DNA from: Amia ocellicauda
Lineage: Eukaryota > Chordata > Actinopteri > Amiiformes > Amiidae
NCBI RefSeq assembly: GCF_036373705.1
Contig: NC_089869.1
Location: 11,977,676 to 12,041,675 of the forward strand
Reading direction: 5' to 3'
Length of the DNA stretch: 64,000 nucleotides
Shown: piece after piece, positions 23,701 through 36,740 of the stretch
Position numbering within the stretch: position 1 is the stretch's first letter
Layout: every line of letters starts with the position of its first letter
Program-made: the position numbers and the translations under genes
The notes under the pieces: generated by a model
What the model saw: only the letters and a program-made list of their open reading frames with translations
Database searches by the model: none
Told to the model about the DNA's origin: nothing

Positions 23701-26700
23701 GCAATTGGAGCTTTCAGCATCCTGGGTTTGTTCGTGCGAGTCCTTAATGTATGACTTCTACATGTTCAGAGGCGTTTGTGATGCAAAGGGAACTTGAAAT
23801 GCCTACCCATCTTGTTGTACATGGTAATGGGTTGAAAACTTGTTTTGCTGAATGTGTTTCTCTCTTTTTATTTTATTTTATTAGAAATATCAAGAGTTTG
23901 TCAGAAGTTCAAATAGTCCAGGTGTCCTGTGGATTCTGGCACTCTCTCGCACTGTCAAAAGGTAGGACACTAGACATACATGCGTTAACAACATGGGTAT
24001 CCATGCTAACAGTGCACACCGCAAACCTCTCTGTACGTAGACAGTATTATTGGTATGGTGTCTGTCTATTGCCGGGTTTTTATCAACTTGCAGATATTGC
24101 ATAATTTTGTTTTTCAGTTCCAGAATTTCATTTTACTTTCAGTTTTGAAATTGATTTGTTTTTGTTTAGATCCAGTTTCAGTTAAATATTATTCTCTTCA
24201 TCAATCACTTGTTTTTGGAAGAAGTAATAATACTAGGAAAGTAGGTATTATAATACATGAGATGTAAATTACATAATTCAGTATTATTGACTGTTTAGAA
24301 GAAATATATTGGCATTGGTCAGTTGAAAGATTGAAAGTAACATGGGCCAATGGGAACTAAACAGGAAATGAAGTTGAATTGTGCATATCTGATTAAAATA
24401 CTTTGAAATGACAATAACATAAAAAATATATATAATATGATAATTTCGTTTGTTCCCTTTCAGTTTTTTAAATTTATTTTAGCTGTTTCTCTTAACTGAA
24501 TGTTTTATTATTTCAGTTTTTGCAAATCCTTGGCATTTTCGGAAGACAGTCCGTCTTGATTCAGTGTTAATCATATACTAACTACTATACTACACTTTTT
24601 ATATGCAGGACTGTGGCCTGACATTTCAAGAATTGCAATTAACAAATCTTTGAAGAAAAAACCTAGGAATTAAAGGTTATAGTTTTTTTATTATTATGAA
24701 TTTACTTGTGCAGGAAGTCAGATCTACTCTTGGGGACAAAATAAATACGGCCAGCTGGGACTGGGGAATGAGTACAAAAATCAGTCGTCTCCTCAGCTGA
24801 TCCGGTCATTGCTGGGCATTCCCTTCGCTCAGATATCGTCAGGGGGAGCCCACAGCTTCGCACTCACCCTCTCGGGAGCAGTGTTTGGCTGGGGACGCAA
24901 CAAGTTCGGTCAACTAGGCCTCAACGACGAGAATGGTAAGACGAGCGAAAAGAAACTCGCAACAGGGTCTTACTGTAGGTGAATGGTATGAATGGTATGT
25001 TTTGTCTTTTAATAGTGACAGTGTTTAAGTTCTTTATGAAAATGCTCATAAGAAAAATAGTTGTACCCGTACCAGAGAGAGACGTGTAACTTTACTTGAA
25101 AGTTGCTGTTTGCGGACGTACATGTTATTTCCTGGCATTTAAGTATTTCTTTAGTTTTTGTTTCTATCTAGTGTTCTAGTGGCAGATGTCTCTTATCTCT
25201 TTGAAAGAATGCATCAGTCTGCCCTGCCTTCATCAAAGAAGGAACTTATGTTCTGCAAGATGAAAATAAACTGTTTCTGTTTCAGACAGATATGTCCCTG
25301 TCCTCCTTAAATCTCTCCGTTCACAGAGGGTTGTGTACATCTCTTGTGGAGAAGATCACACAGCTGCCCTTACAAAGGTATTCATGCTATTACCCACTGT
25401 GCTGTTCTCGCCTTATTGATCTCTTACCTTGATGTCTTCAGGGAGCGTTTGTAAGGAGTAGTTTGTATTTTTGCTTTTTCTGTTGGTTTACAATAAAGCC
25501 TCCACAAAATTCACAGGGGAATTCACAGGTGGATTTGTGTAATGTCAGTGTACTCTAATATGTGCACTTAATCTGTATATTTCAGTGGAATAAGAGAGGT
25601 GTTTTTAATGTGTTGAATGATGGTGCATTTTGCTGGCCCTTAGGTATGATACGTATAATAGAAATCTTTGTACTATAGTTTGCTAACCTATAATACTCAG
25701 TTACATTTTAATTTACATATATTAAGTTCCTAGACAGCCTCAGTCTCGGGGCGGCACTGGTTGTGAAATGCTCGCATGCTCATCTGTCCTTGGTCTTTAA
25801 ACTCAGCTCCTGCAAAAGTGCCCACAGCCTGCATACTAGATTTGAATTGGATCCACTTCAGTATTTTATTTATTTATGTATGTATTTTAATGTGTGCTGT
25901 AGGAGGGTGGCGTATTTACATTTGGAGCTGGGGGTTATGGTCAGCTGGGCCACAACACCACCAACCACGAAATAAATCCCAGGAAGGTCTTCGAGTTAAT
26001 GGGGAATGTAGTCACGCAGATAGCCTGCGGTAGGTAAGTACCATCCGTCTTTGGCACTTTTATTAAAGGAACTGAAAGGACTCCTCATAAATCGGGAGTA
26101 CGAAATTAAAGCCAAAGATTCTCAGATTCCTGTAAACTCCTGTAACTGTGTGGCAGACATGTTCGTGGTACCTTTAGCATGGATGTACTGCACAGTAACA
26201 TGTTTCTCTTGTATTAACTGCATATAAAATGTCAATTTAAAATGAAACTGTGACAATGCAATAGAGCACCCAAAACAAAACTTACATCAGGTGCAGAAAA
26301 GGATCTTTATACTTTGGAAGAGATTGTTGATGCAGGTTCAGCCTCTAGGATGTGTATGTCACTTTTCTTTAAGGGGAAAAGTCTGCTAAACCATTAAATA
26401 TGTAGTTATTAAGGGGGCACAGGAATTCCTTATTTCACTGAATCCTTTATGAATAATTTGGTTTCTCAGTAGGAAAGACCTTGTTAAATAAGAAACACCT
26501 TTTCATTAGCCTAATATTGTTTTCTTCATTGTAGTCAGTATCTCCGATTTTGTGTCTTTCTTCAAGGCAGCACACATTAGCGTTTGTCCCCTCATCTGGA
26601 AAGATTGATGCCTTTGGTCTGGGGGGAAATGGTCAACTGGGAACTCGCTCAACGAGTAACAGGAAAAGCCCTGCTCCTGTAAAAGGCAACTTTGTGGCCT

Positions 26701-28749
26701 ATAACGGACAGTGTCCTCCTAATATAAGTAAGTGCTTATCACTTTTAAATACATGAGGATATGATTTGATACACAGCATCTGATGACTCGCACATTCATT
26801 ATATTAAGATAGGTTGTTATTTTTTTATTTTTTTTAACTAAACTAACTTAAGATCATATCTTGCGCCAGGCATACTCAGTTGATGCTTTCTATCTTTTTA
26901 CATTTTGATTTCATCAGTCAAAGTCCCCAAGTTACATTAAACCCCCCATCATTCATGCTTCATTCCATAAAATTAAATATTAATGTAACTAAGGGAATTG
27001 CCTAATAGAATTAAAATTTAAAATGAATAAATGTGGTAAACCTACTCAGAAACACACATTATTCATGCAGACACCCACACTAGATGTGTATTTAATATAA
27101 GATCTCAGTCTTGTTAGAACTGAAACTTAGTCGACTTCCTCAAATGCCTAAAAAAAAAAAGTTTTCAAATTGTATTCGTTTCTATTTTTATATATGGGAA
27201 TATTTGTATCTGAACAATGCAATTCCTTGTGGCAGGCACTATATTCAATTGTGATTGATTGCATTTCATCTAGATATTCATCTTGCTTTTAGCTGCACAT
27301 TAAACTTGGTTCATTATAAATTAGAATACATGATAAGCAGACCGCTAAAAGCACAGAAGCAATGGGAATCGATAGCATTTCTTTTCAATAGCAAACGAGA
27401 GATTAAGGAGAGGTTTAGGGAATTGGCTTGTATATCTAAGGAAATATTTCTAGGATTCAACGTTTTATTTTAGGATTTCTGTATGCTGATGTGATCTGCT
27501 GATTTATTATTAGAGCTATAAAGAAGCCTTTTCTGTTTTTCTGTTTTAGCATTAGCTTCAGGAGACTGTAGAATATGAATGGACTGATTTGTGTTGCAGA
27601 TATTGAGGAGTGCTGTTGTGTGAAGAGGGTGTATGCGGGTGGAGACCAGAGCTTTGCACATTACTATACTCCTCAGGTAGGTCCATATTGTTAATCACAA
27701 TTTTGTGAATATAGTGCCAGCAATGTTTTAAATTCATGAGCTGCTGGTTAATAATTCAAGAGAATCTGGATTTTTATTTGAGGGAGCCTGTTTTTTTGGT
27801 TTTGTGAAAGTAGAATTGGTCTCTAAGGAGCTGCTGCACTGAGATATTGCGAACAGTGCTGCTGAGATGGATCGTGGAAGAATGTGAGTTCATCATTAAT
27901 TGCCTTAATGTCCGCTTTCTTTCAGAATTCCCTGCCTTCAGACGATGTCCGAATCCCAGACCCACGCAAACACATTCTGACCTTAAACGCTGAGCTCATT
28001 CAGAGGTGGCTGAACCACGCGCAGTGCCGACTGCCTGCAGAGATCGCCAAGTAAGACTTCCTGTGCTGGAACTTTCACTGTAACTATCACATTGTGTATA
28101 TAAATATTGGGTTCAGTATGATGCAGCACTGCATATAAATGAAATATCCAGTAAGGTGTTGCTGTGTTGCTGCACTATGAACACAAGCACTGCCAGGACT
28201 TCTCAGTGTGCACTGTCAAATTTGTGGATCGGATGAGGTTTGCTGAGCATTTATGATTATGGGGAACTAGCCTCGAGCTCTTTGCATTCATAAATAACTA
28301 ATTTGGTGGCTGCTATATAAAGGCTATATATATATATATATATATTTTTACCGTGGGGCCTAGGAGAAAGTACACTGCTCAAAAATGAATGAAAAATAAC
28401 AGACTGTTCCTTTCTTCTTCTATCCCTGCAGTGAGATTGATTTAGTGTTTTCCTCTGCAGGCTGTCTCAATGGGAGCTTCTTATCTGAAAGGTAATGGTG
28501 AATCTGCTACACATTTGAGTGTTATCAGTGGCAACAGAAACACATGCACACACTCCAGATGTGCTGCATTAGTGCTCTTTCATTTATCCAGTAAACACAC
28601 TGGTGCTATTCCAGTTGTTGAAGGGTAAAATAAAGGCTTTAAGTGTGTGCAATTATATTTTCTTATTGCTGCTCCCCCATCCCCATGTGAAACAGGTCAA
28701 CTGGCCTACATCTGGCTTGCTATGGTCAAATATACCAATAGGTGTATGT

Positions 28750-28784
<35 letters not shown>

Positions 28785-31700
28785 TGGTTTATGTTGATCC
28801 ACTGCTGGATGATATTTCTGCATGTTTCAAACTATAACTTCACTTTTCCATGTCACTCCTGCAAAGTTTATTTTTTCCCCATCTTTTATGTGGTGGTCTT
28901 CGAGGTATTTTTTCCTTCTCTTGTCACGATACCAGAATTTTGACTTCGATACCAGGTTTAGTATCACAATACTCGATACCAATACGATACCACAACAACA
29001 GAATATAAAGAAGAAAACAAACGTGTTATCCAAGGCACAGAATAGCCATTGAGCTTTTTTTTTTTGTGTGTGCTGAATTGCACTCCGCCCTTGCGAGGGT
29101 ATCCGCATATCTTTGGTCACTTTTGTTTAGCGCAGATTTCCACAGCGCTGCACCACCAATGGGAACAGTGGAATTCTGCAGATCTGCAGTTGTCCATTTT
29201 CACTCTCAATGATGTCACATATTTTTGTTTGTTCTCAGATCAGTTCATTTTTTTATTTTTCTTGTTCTTCCAAGTATACATATTTCCTTGCTTCTTTGAG
29301 TCTTCCACAGTTTCTGTAACATTTGTGCATATATGTATATACTTTTTTTTAAATCAAATTCTCTTTTCATCTAACCATAGACTTGACAATGTGTTTTTTT
29401 TTTTTATTCCACAGTGTCTTTATTTTTCATAGATTAATATATAAGTGGTTTTGGAGTTGTCAGCTTCTCTTGTCTCACATCCTTTGCTTTGTTCTGCTGT
29501 AGACAGCACAAAATGATTATTTATTTGTTTATTTCATTTTTAAATTCCAGTTGGAGTTACACGTAGGCTAAGAATCATGAGTCATGCTTGTCATGCGTGT
29601 GTTAGTTCTTCTAACACAAACCCTAGGAGGAGCTGAGGTGAAGTATTTTTCCATTTCTTTCCCCCAGCAATCCAGATCATTACAAAACCAGCAGTAAATT
29701 GTCAGGGGTGGATATGAACGCCGCACGACTTATGTTTCACAGACTGATCCAGCCTGATTTCCCACAGATTACGCAGCAGGTTAGTGGGTAGTGCTCTCAG
29801 AGTAACGAAGACGTTTGAACAGTCCGACTCGCATGGTCTCCGCATACTGTGGAATTTGGCATGCCTCTTGAGATTGCAACATGATGGTCCACAGTCTGCC
29901 TTTTAAACGCATATTGTCCTAGGTTAACCCCCATCTTAGTTTACCCTCGGTCCTTCAACCATTCATCTATTGATGTGTGTGTTGCTGCTTGGAATACATT
30001 CAACTAGCAAATATCAGCTGCATGTGTAACTGGTAGAAGCAAAGACTTCCTGGCAATAAAAAATTATAGTATAATTTTAATGAATGACAGAACTATGAAA
30101 CCCCAGCCATATCAATTGCTGTGTTAGTGTATGGTTTGCAATTTTGTTTTTTCTTTTTCTGCAAGGTTGCTGCCAGTTTGGAAAAGAACTTGATCCCTAA
30201 ACTTACCAACTCTCCTCCAGATATCGAAGCTCTGCGTCTGTACCTCACTTTGCCCGAATGCCCAATTTTTAGTGACTGCAACAACTTCATCACTCTGACA
30301 ATCCCATTTGGCACAGCTGTTGTCACTCTGAAGGAAGCAGCTCTGAAAGTCCTTGGTAAGGATTTTTCTTCAATGGTGTATGTAGAGACAAGGATTTTAA
30401 AAACAGTTTTAACTATCTACACAGTATCACCTGTTATTTTCCAATCTAACCCAAGCAGGTGCTTTTAGAGTGAAGTTGTCCAGATAACTTTGCTCAGAAA
30501 AGTGGAATATTTAGTAATCTCTGGTTTGTACGTTTTAAATGTAGTTGTGTTTCATGGAATCTTCCAGAGAACTGGTGGTCAAGACATGAGCCCCCAGTCT
30601 TCCAGAGGCTTGTGGAGCTGTACAAGGAAGTGGTGGTGAGTCTGCTGAATATGCAGAAGATTGGCATCCCCCACTCGGAGGCGAGAATATTCGGCTCTTT
30701 CCTGCACACCGCTTTGAAATTCCTCGAGATTCTCCACAGGGTGAGGAGAAACGCGAGTGTTTTTTTCATATTGTTCAGCCTCGTAATTAAATGATGTGAG
30801 TGATTACGCATGTGGGAATAGAAGGTGAAGAAATAGAACGTCATTGGTTGTTCTCACTTGTTGTTTGTCTATATTTATTTGCTTTGTTGTATACTTTGTG
30901 GTTAGACACTCGTTTTCCAGTAGTCAATTTCATTTTTAATGCACGTCAAATCTGATCGAATCAATCTCGTTTCGATTCCAAAATTAACTCATCGTATGAC
31001 AATGACGGACTCCGTGCGCAAGCTGAGACAGATGCGCGCACTTGTTTTTTTCCTCTCAAGCACGTAAAAATCGGATGCATCTTTGGATCCAGTGTGCAAA
31101 GTCATGGTTATTCTTTCACATTCTAGCCTTCCTAGGAATTGGCACGGTTGTAAGTAGAGAATATGAATGTACCTTCAAATACACCACTTGTTATTCATTT
31201 TAATCTTGCTTTTTAGGTCAATGACATGGCTGTGCAAATAATTCAGTACGACAAATTCTACATCCATGAGCTGGAGACCCTGATAGACATTAAGAACGAC
31301 TATATCACCTGGATTCAACAGCAGACGTATGGGATGGTAAGATAAACACAATAAACACTGTGCGTGACTGTGTGCTGACCCCAAGGTCCGTGCAGCTTCT
31401 GAGCTACATTTCTTAGCCAGATATTGCTTTGTTCAGGAAAGTACAGAAAGACATGAGCAATATGGGGGCGAAGATAATGTGAATAGACCAGGGTGCCGGA
31501 CTTATTGCTCCTGGCAACTGTGTGTACTAGGAAATGCATTAATTCCTTGTGTATTTGAAATCTTTGACTTGCTCAGCAGTAGAGATCAGATGCTAATGCT
31601 TCTTCTGTCTCTTAAATTTCTTTCTGCTGCCTTTTTTTGTAGGACCTCAACCATGGATTAGAGGTAAGCTTATGAGCGGTCCTGGTTGATGCGTCACATA

Positions 31701-34700
31701 GGTCTTCTGTCATTTCTTTCACAAAGATGGAACACCAATCTCGTGGCTTATTGGCCGAATAGTCCTAGAGCTGCTCAGATAAAGATCATTATCAGAGAGA
31801 TTCTCCAGCAGGAAATTGAAATCCTCAGCCTCATCCTCATGAATCATCTCATGATTCTTTAGCTGTAAAACTAACCGTGTTTGTTGTTTGGCCAACATTC
31901 ATAACCCCTGTCATGAATCCGCACACATAGGTTCTATTCACCCTGTATTGACATGCAGTTTTCAAGGAAGTTGGGCTAACGGACTGAGAGATCTGTTCAT
32001 CTTTGTCCTTCCAGATGACAGACATTCCCGTCACTATTTGTACCTATCCCTTTGTATTTGATGCCGCAGCAAAGACGACATTACTGCAGACAGACGCTGT
32101 GTTACAAATGCAGGTGAGTGCGTACTGTGCGTACCTTTCTCTTCTTCCTTTTGTTTCAGACAAATTTGAATTACAGCCTCACTGAAGATGAAATTTATTT
32201 CATAATGGCCAGCGAGCACTTGTCTACTCTGAGGGTTAGGAAAATACCCCGTTTTGATGGATTTTGTGCTTTTCCCAGATGGCGGTTGACCAGGCCCAGA
32301 GGCAGAATTTCTCTTCATTGTTCCTGCCGGTGGTGGAGTCCGTAAACCCCTGTCTGATCCTCATTGTTAGAAGGGAAAACATTGTTGGGGATACCATGGA
32401 AGTACTGCGGAAATCAAAGAACGTCGACTACAAGAAACCTTTGAAGGTGATTCTTGGCATTGGTACCCTGCATATTTCTCATTTTGCATAGTGTGTGTGG
32501 GGGGCGAATACTTGTTTTCTATGGCGAAATATGGATCTTGATGCAGTTAGGTACAAGCCTCAGTGGAACCAACACCTGTACAACCAAAAAAGTTGCAGTG
32601 TGGTAGTCTTACTACTGAGCCTACTTTTTATCCCAGGTTATCTTCGTGGGGGAGGAGGCTGTGGATGCTGGCGGGGTTCGAAAGGAGTTCTTCCTGCTCA
32701 TAATGAGAGAGCTGCTGGATCCCAAATATGGCATGTTTAGGTATTATGAAGACTCCAGGCTAATATGGTTTTCAGATAAGGTAATAAGTTTTAGTTTGAA
32801 ATGTCTGTCTGTTTAGCTATATCAGTCACGTTTAACTGTATTTGATTAATGCGAGCATGCAGTGTTACATTTGTTAATAAGGTAAATGAGTTTTCACAGA
32901 TGTACAATAAATACAGTTTAACAGTGTTTATTGTACCTAATGTTAGTGAATGCTTTGCTCTTAGGTCTTACTTTTTAAAGCGTCTCCCAACTTATTTCTA
33001 ATATGCAGTTATGACTATGCACTCATCTTAGGTGAATAATATTATGTATTTAATTTTTCACTAGACTTTTGAAGAAATTGATTTATTTCATCTAATCGGG
33101 ATTATCTGTGGCCTGGCGATCTATAATCTGACCATCGTGGACCTGCACTTCCCCTTGGCTCTGTATAAAAAGCTGTTGAAAAAGACGCCCACACTGGACG
33201 ACCTGAAGGAGCTGATGCCTGATGTTGGGAGGTGAGTAGGAAGCAGGAATAGGACCGGGCTGCAGTTCCTTAAGAAAATAACTGGACATCGAATAGCCTG
33301 TCCTTGAATTCCAGCATATACTTGGTTATACTGGAAACTCCTGTGCAATCTCTGACATTATCATCTCTCCACAGAAATCTGCAGCATCTACTGGATTACA
33401 CCGAAGACGATCTAGACGAAACCTTCTGTTTAAATTTTACCGTACGTAAACATGCTTTTCGGTTATTTTTTATTTCTCTTGTGTTGCAGGCAGAAATCTT
33501 GACACATTTTTGCAGTTTTTACAGTGCTTGTACGGGATTTGAAACTCCCATATTTTAAAACCTACATTGGGGTTTCATTCTATCGTACAGAATAACCTTA
33601 CAAAGATATTCGATTTTTTTTTCTTTCTTTTATAACAGATTACAGTGGAAAACTTTGGAGCTACCGAGGTCAAGGAACTGGTTCCAAATGGTGGAGAAAT
33701 CTGTGTTAATCAATCAAATCGGTATGTAAATATTTACTTATGCCCCCTATGTAAGCATGCATAATAAAATGTACTAGTGCATATTGGATATTGTCTGTTA
33801 GGGTGATAAAATGTGTTGCATATGTTTGTTTTCAGCCTTTATATTTGCTGCATTAGTAGAAGGTGAGTCTTGTTTGGCCGCAGTATTTTGTATCTTTGGT
33901 GTCATTTCTCCTCTGGGAAAGTGCCACAGAATCAACTTTCCTGCCTAGACATATGACACCATGTCTACAGATTGGTTTGCAAACAAAAGGCATTGCAGAA
34001 ACTTGGCCTTTTTGTTTCTTCACTGAAGCAACACACTTCTAAGACCAAACAAGTCAGGGTGAATAAAATAAATGTTCTTGATTAGGCCATCAAAATCTCC
34101 AGACCTCAACCTAGTTAATGGTTTGTGGTCTGAAGCTGGAGTAGAAGACCCTGAACTCACAGTTTTAAAGGCCAAAGCAGGATACACTAAATAAGAATTG
34201 CTGGGTGTGATTAAAGGACAACATTGTGTATTTGGAAACGTAAAGTGTGTAACTTTTATTGATAAATATGCTGTTGATATACATTTAGTATTGATACTTT
34301 TATCACAGTGTGACTTATTTATATTTAAAAAATACTGAATGTACAATTTGGGACCCTACCAAGGTATTATATGTTTGGATCACTAAGCAATCACTTTAAC
34401 TCAACTTTAATTTTTCAGGCAGGAGTTTGTCAGTGCATATGTTGACTACATCTTCAATAAATCTGTGGCTCCGTTATTTGATGCATTCTATGTGGGATTT
34501 CATAAAGTGTGTGGCGGCAAAGTCCTCCAGCTGTTTCAGCCCAGCGAGCTGCAGGCAATGGTCATTGGAAACACCAATTATGACTGGAAAGAGTTGGAAA
34601 AGGTAGGCAGCCTCTCGGTTTACAGTAAAAACACATCCTGTTCAGGTTGTCACATTTTGAGAAGATAATTTGTCAGAGTTATAAAGAGGAAAAGTTTTTG

Positions 34701-35487
34701 AAACAAACCATTTAGGCATTGAGTTAAGAACCATTTTGCATAAATGATTCGCTCTCCCAAAGTTTCCACACAACTTCATGTAATGCTTTGCTGTTTCCCT
34801 AGAGCACCGAATATAAAGGCGAGTACTGGGCCGAACACCCCACAATAAAGCTGTTCTGGGAAGTGTTCCATGAGCTGCCACTGGAGAAGAAGAAGCAGTT
34901 TCTCTGTAAGTGTGACACGCCATCGGAGAGGGACGATGCAGCACACAGGGCAGGCACTCGCACAGTTTCAACACAAAAACTAAGGAAACTAGCAACAGCA
35001 ACTGTCCAGAAGAGCATGCCTGGTATTTGAGGTCAAACTTGTTATACAGGCAGAGCTGTAAAAGGTTGTTGATTATCACCCCAAGATAAGTTCACATTCA
35101 AGGTATACCTGCCATTTCTGTTTTCTCTAGGAAATATTCCATTTTATGAAAATCTACATTTAAATACTTACAAAACAAATCGTTCATTTCGTACACCAGA
35201 TTGTATTGTTTGCAGTAGCTTCCTGTGCATCCTGTGTATTGTGTAGCTTCATGTGACACTCCCCTGTTTTCTGTGCAGTGTTTCTGAGTGGCAGTGACCG
35301 AATTCCCATAATGGGCATGAAAAGCCTTAAACTGGTGATCCAGCCCACAGGAGGAGGAGACCAGTACCTGCCCGTGGCCCACACCTGCTTCAACCTGTTG
35401 GATCTGCCCAAATACACGGACCGAGAGACACTACATGCCAAACTCATTCAGGCCATCGACCACTACGAAGGCTTCAACTTAGTGTAA
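20787..35487 (+). CDS. herc4: E3 ubiquitin-protein ligase HERC4 (RCC1 repeats plus HECT domain)
   Basis: HERC4 is a cytosolic HECT-type ubiquitin ligase. Coding exons: 20787-21012, 22884-23043, 23885-23961, 24714-24935, 25286-25377, 25903-26033, 26567-26727, 27600-27676, 27926-28050, 28432-28491, 29668-29779, 30166-30355, 30568-30740, 31217-31336, 31643-31663, 32015-32113, 32279-32446, 32637-32780, 33065-33231, 33375-33441, 33639-33721, 34419-34602, 34803-34905, 35279-35487. They total 3171 nt, or 1056 aa (human 1057). The ATG has a gccaccATGc context and follows an acceptor at 20720-20721. RCC1-type repeats fill the N-terminal third (WGNASFGQLGLGG, GCNDLGQLGHEKS, WGQNKYGQLGLG, WGRNKFGQLGLNDEN, FGAGGYGQLGH, FGLGGNGQLGT). 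The HECT domain occupies about the last 330 residues, with the catalytic Cys in HTCFNLLDLP at C1024 and the acidic-hydrophobic C-terminus typical of HECT enzymes. HERC3 is the close paralogue, but the sequence follows HERC4 throughout and sirt1/dnajc12 linkage supports HERC4. Confidence 0.96.
22094..22112 (-). promoter_or_regulatory. CTCF-like site in herc4 intron 1 (candidate)
   Basis: On the minus strand it reads CCAGCTAGGTGGCAGCAGC, close to the CTCF core consensus (CCASYAGRKGGCRS). The evidence is a motif match by eye only. Confidence 0.3.
28323..28345. repeat. (TA)n microsatellite in a herc4 intron
   Basis: A short run of alternating TA lies in the intron 28051-28431. Confidence 0.8.
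28750..28784. repeat. (ATC)n microsatellite in a herc4 intron
   Basis: About eleven ATC units lie in the intron 28492-29667. They encode the meaningless poly-His and poly-Ile stretches seen in translated frames here. Confidence 0.9.
28925..29165. repeat. Possible degraded DNA-transposon remnant in a herc4 intron
   Basis: It contains iterated 'cgataccaggtttagtat', 'actcgatacc' and 'aatacgatacc' blocks, a style seen at ends of fish hAT/other DNA repeats. Further along, 'ccgcccttgcgagggtatcc' gives a small palindrome. The class is uncertain. Confidence 0.25.
31643..31663 (+). other. herc4: herc4 21-nt in-frame microexon
   Basis: A strong acceptor ('ctttttttgtag') and a donor (gtaagc) bracket 21 nt encoding DLNHGLE, between QQQTYGM and MTDIPVT. 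Both neighbouring junctions are phase 0, so inclusion or skipping keeps the frame (1056 or 1049 aa). It sits between the RCC1 repeats and the HECT domain. It is included in the gene model, and alternative use is inferred. Confidence 0.75.
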
Positions 35488-35550
35488 TGTTGCTTAAACA
35501 CAATACTAAAAAGAGTAGTGCGTCATTAGACTTCACAGACAGGTTGTATG

Positions 35551-35581
<31 letters not shown>

Positions 35582-36130
35582 GACTGACTTGGATGGAATC
35601 TGAAGAATGTGTAAAAAGGCACTTTAAGAAATCCATTAGCCACAATTGTTTCAAGACGAGAGGAGAAATACAAATTAGGAACAGTCAAGAGGGCGACCTG
35701 AAACCTGGGTCATGAGAGGCTTTGTGTCCGAATGCATCTGCCGGACCCCATTCTCAAACTGTTCCTTCATTTATTTGTGGATTTGCCCCCTGAAGGACTA
35801 AACAGGGAAAATTTGGTTTCTATCTGGAAGACAAACTGCTTTCTGATTTTAGTCAATGCTTATTTGTTTCTTCATTTTAGTTTTTTTCATTGTTTTCTAG
35901 CTGCATTAAAATATGCATTTAGCATTAGCAGTTACTTTTCTTATCTAAGTGATGCATCAGTACATTTTGGCACTGATCACTATTTTGAATGTAATCGCTT
36001 ACTGTTGCGTGTAAAGTGTGGTCTTTTTTTAACAGACTTGTTCAGGACCATGTGCACTGTTCGGGGTCGGGGCAGGGGGGGTGCTAAACTCGGAGCTGGA
36101 GTTGTGTACAATTAAAGCGAACGTTTCCTC
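35488..36130 (+). other. herc4: herc4 3'UTR (end approximate)
   Basis: Non-coding sequence follows the TAA at 35485-35487 and includes a 27-nt T run (35551-35577). An ATTAAA at 36111-36116 is the best visible polyadenylation signal. The convergent cox5b 3' end begins about 500 bp further on. The transcript end is uncertain. Confidence 0.45.
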
Positions 36131-36635
36131 TTGTGGATCATTTCTTAAAATATTAGATTGTATGGGTAACTTTCCAGGCGTTCACAATCTTGGGGGCATG
36201 CAGTAGCCTATGTAGAATTAATCAAATACTTGAACAAATTGATTTATGTTAGTTTCTGTGCCATCAGCATTTGTTTTTATAAAATCTGAGTTTCTGTATT
36301 ACTGATAAGATACTCTGTATAAAATTAGCAGCTACATTTAAAACGGCAAGGTGGGATGGTTTATGTTATCGATGTGTTAGTGCAAATACACGTTTTATTA
36401 GCATAATAATGCTCATTTCAGGTGTGTTTCCTACCTTCTAGTGGCACCACACGAATTACATCATTTTGTTCTCTTAAGATAGGGGCAAGTGCAAATCCTT
36501 TTCTGTGTGTCGTCTCGCTTCAACAAACCCCCACAGAAGGCTGAAGAGAATCTGAATGTATAATTGTGTCAAGTGCGATCCCCTCAGCTCGTTGGGGGGA
36601 AAAAATGACGTCTGACAATCGTTTCTTGGTTTAGT

Positions 36636-36740
36636 TTTATTTAAAGTGCACACATTCTTTTGCAAGTGAGACCAACTTCCCTTTGTGTTGGTGAAAAAAT
36701 AAATCTGTTCATGAGCGGAGCAATATCTCTGCCTTGCGTT
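36636..36740 (-). other. cox5b: cox5b 3'UTR with polyadenylation signal
   Basis: On the minus strand an AATAAA (complement of 36636-36641) lies 100 nt past the TAA at 36743-36741. This gives a compact 3'UTR, as usual for nuclear oxidative-phosphorylation genes. Confidence 0.65.

Noticed and set aside
28603-28943. Poly-Ile and poly-His ORFs in a herc4 intron
   Set aside because: They are generated by the (ATC)n microsatellite.
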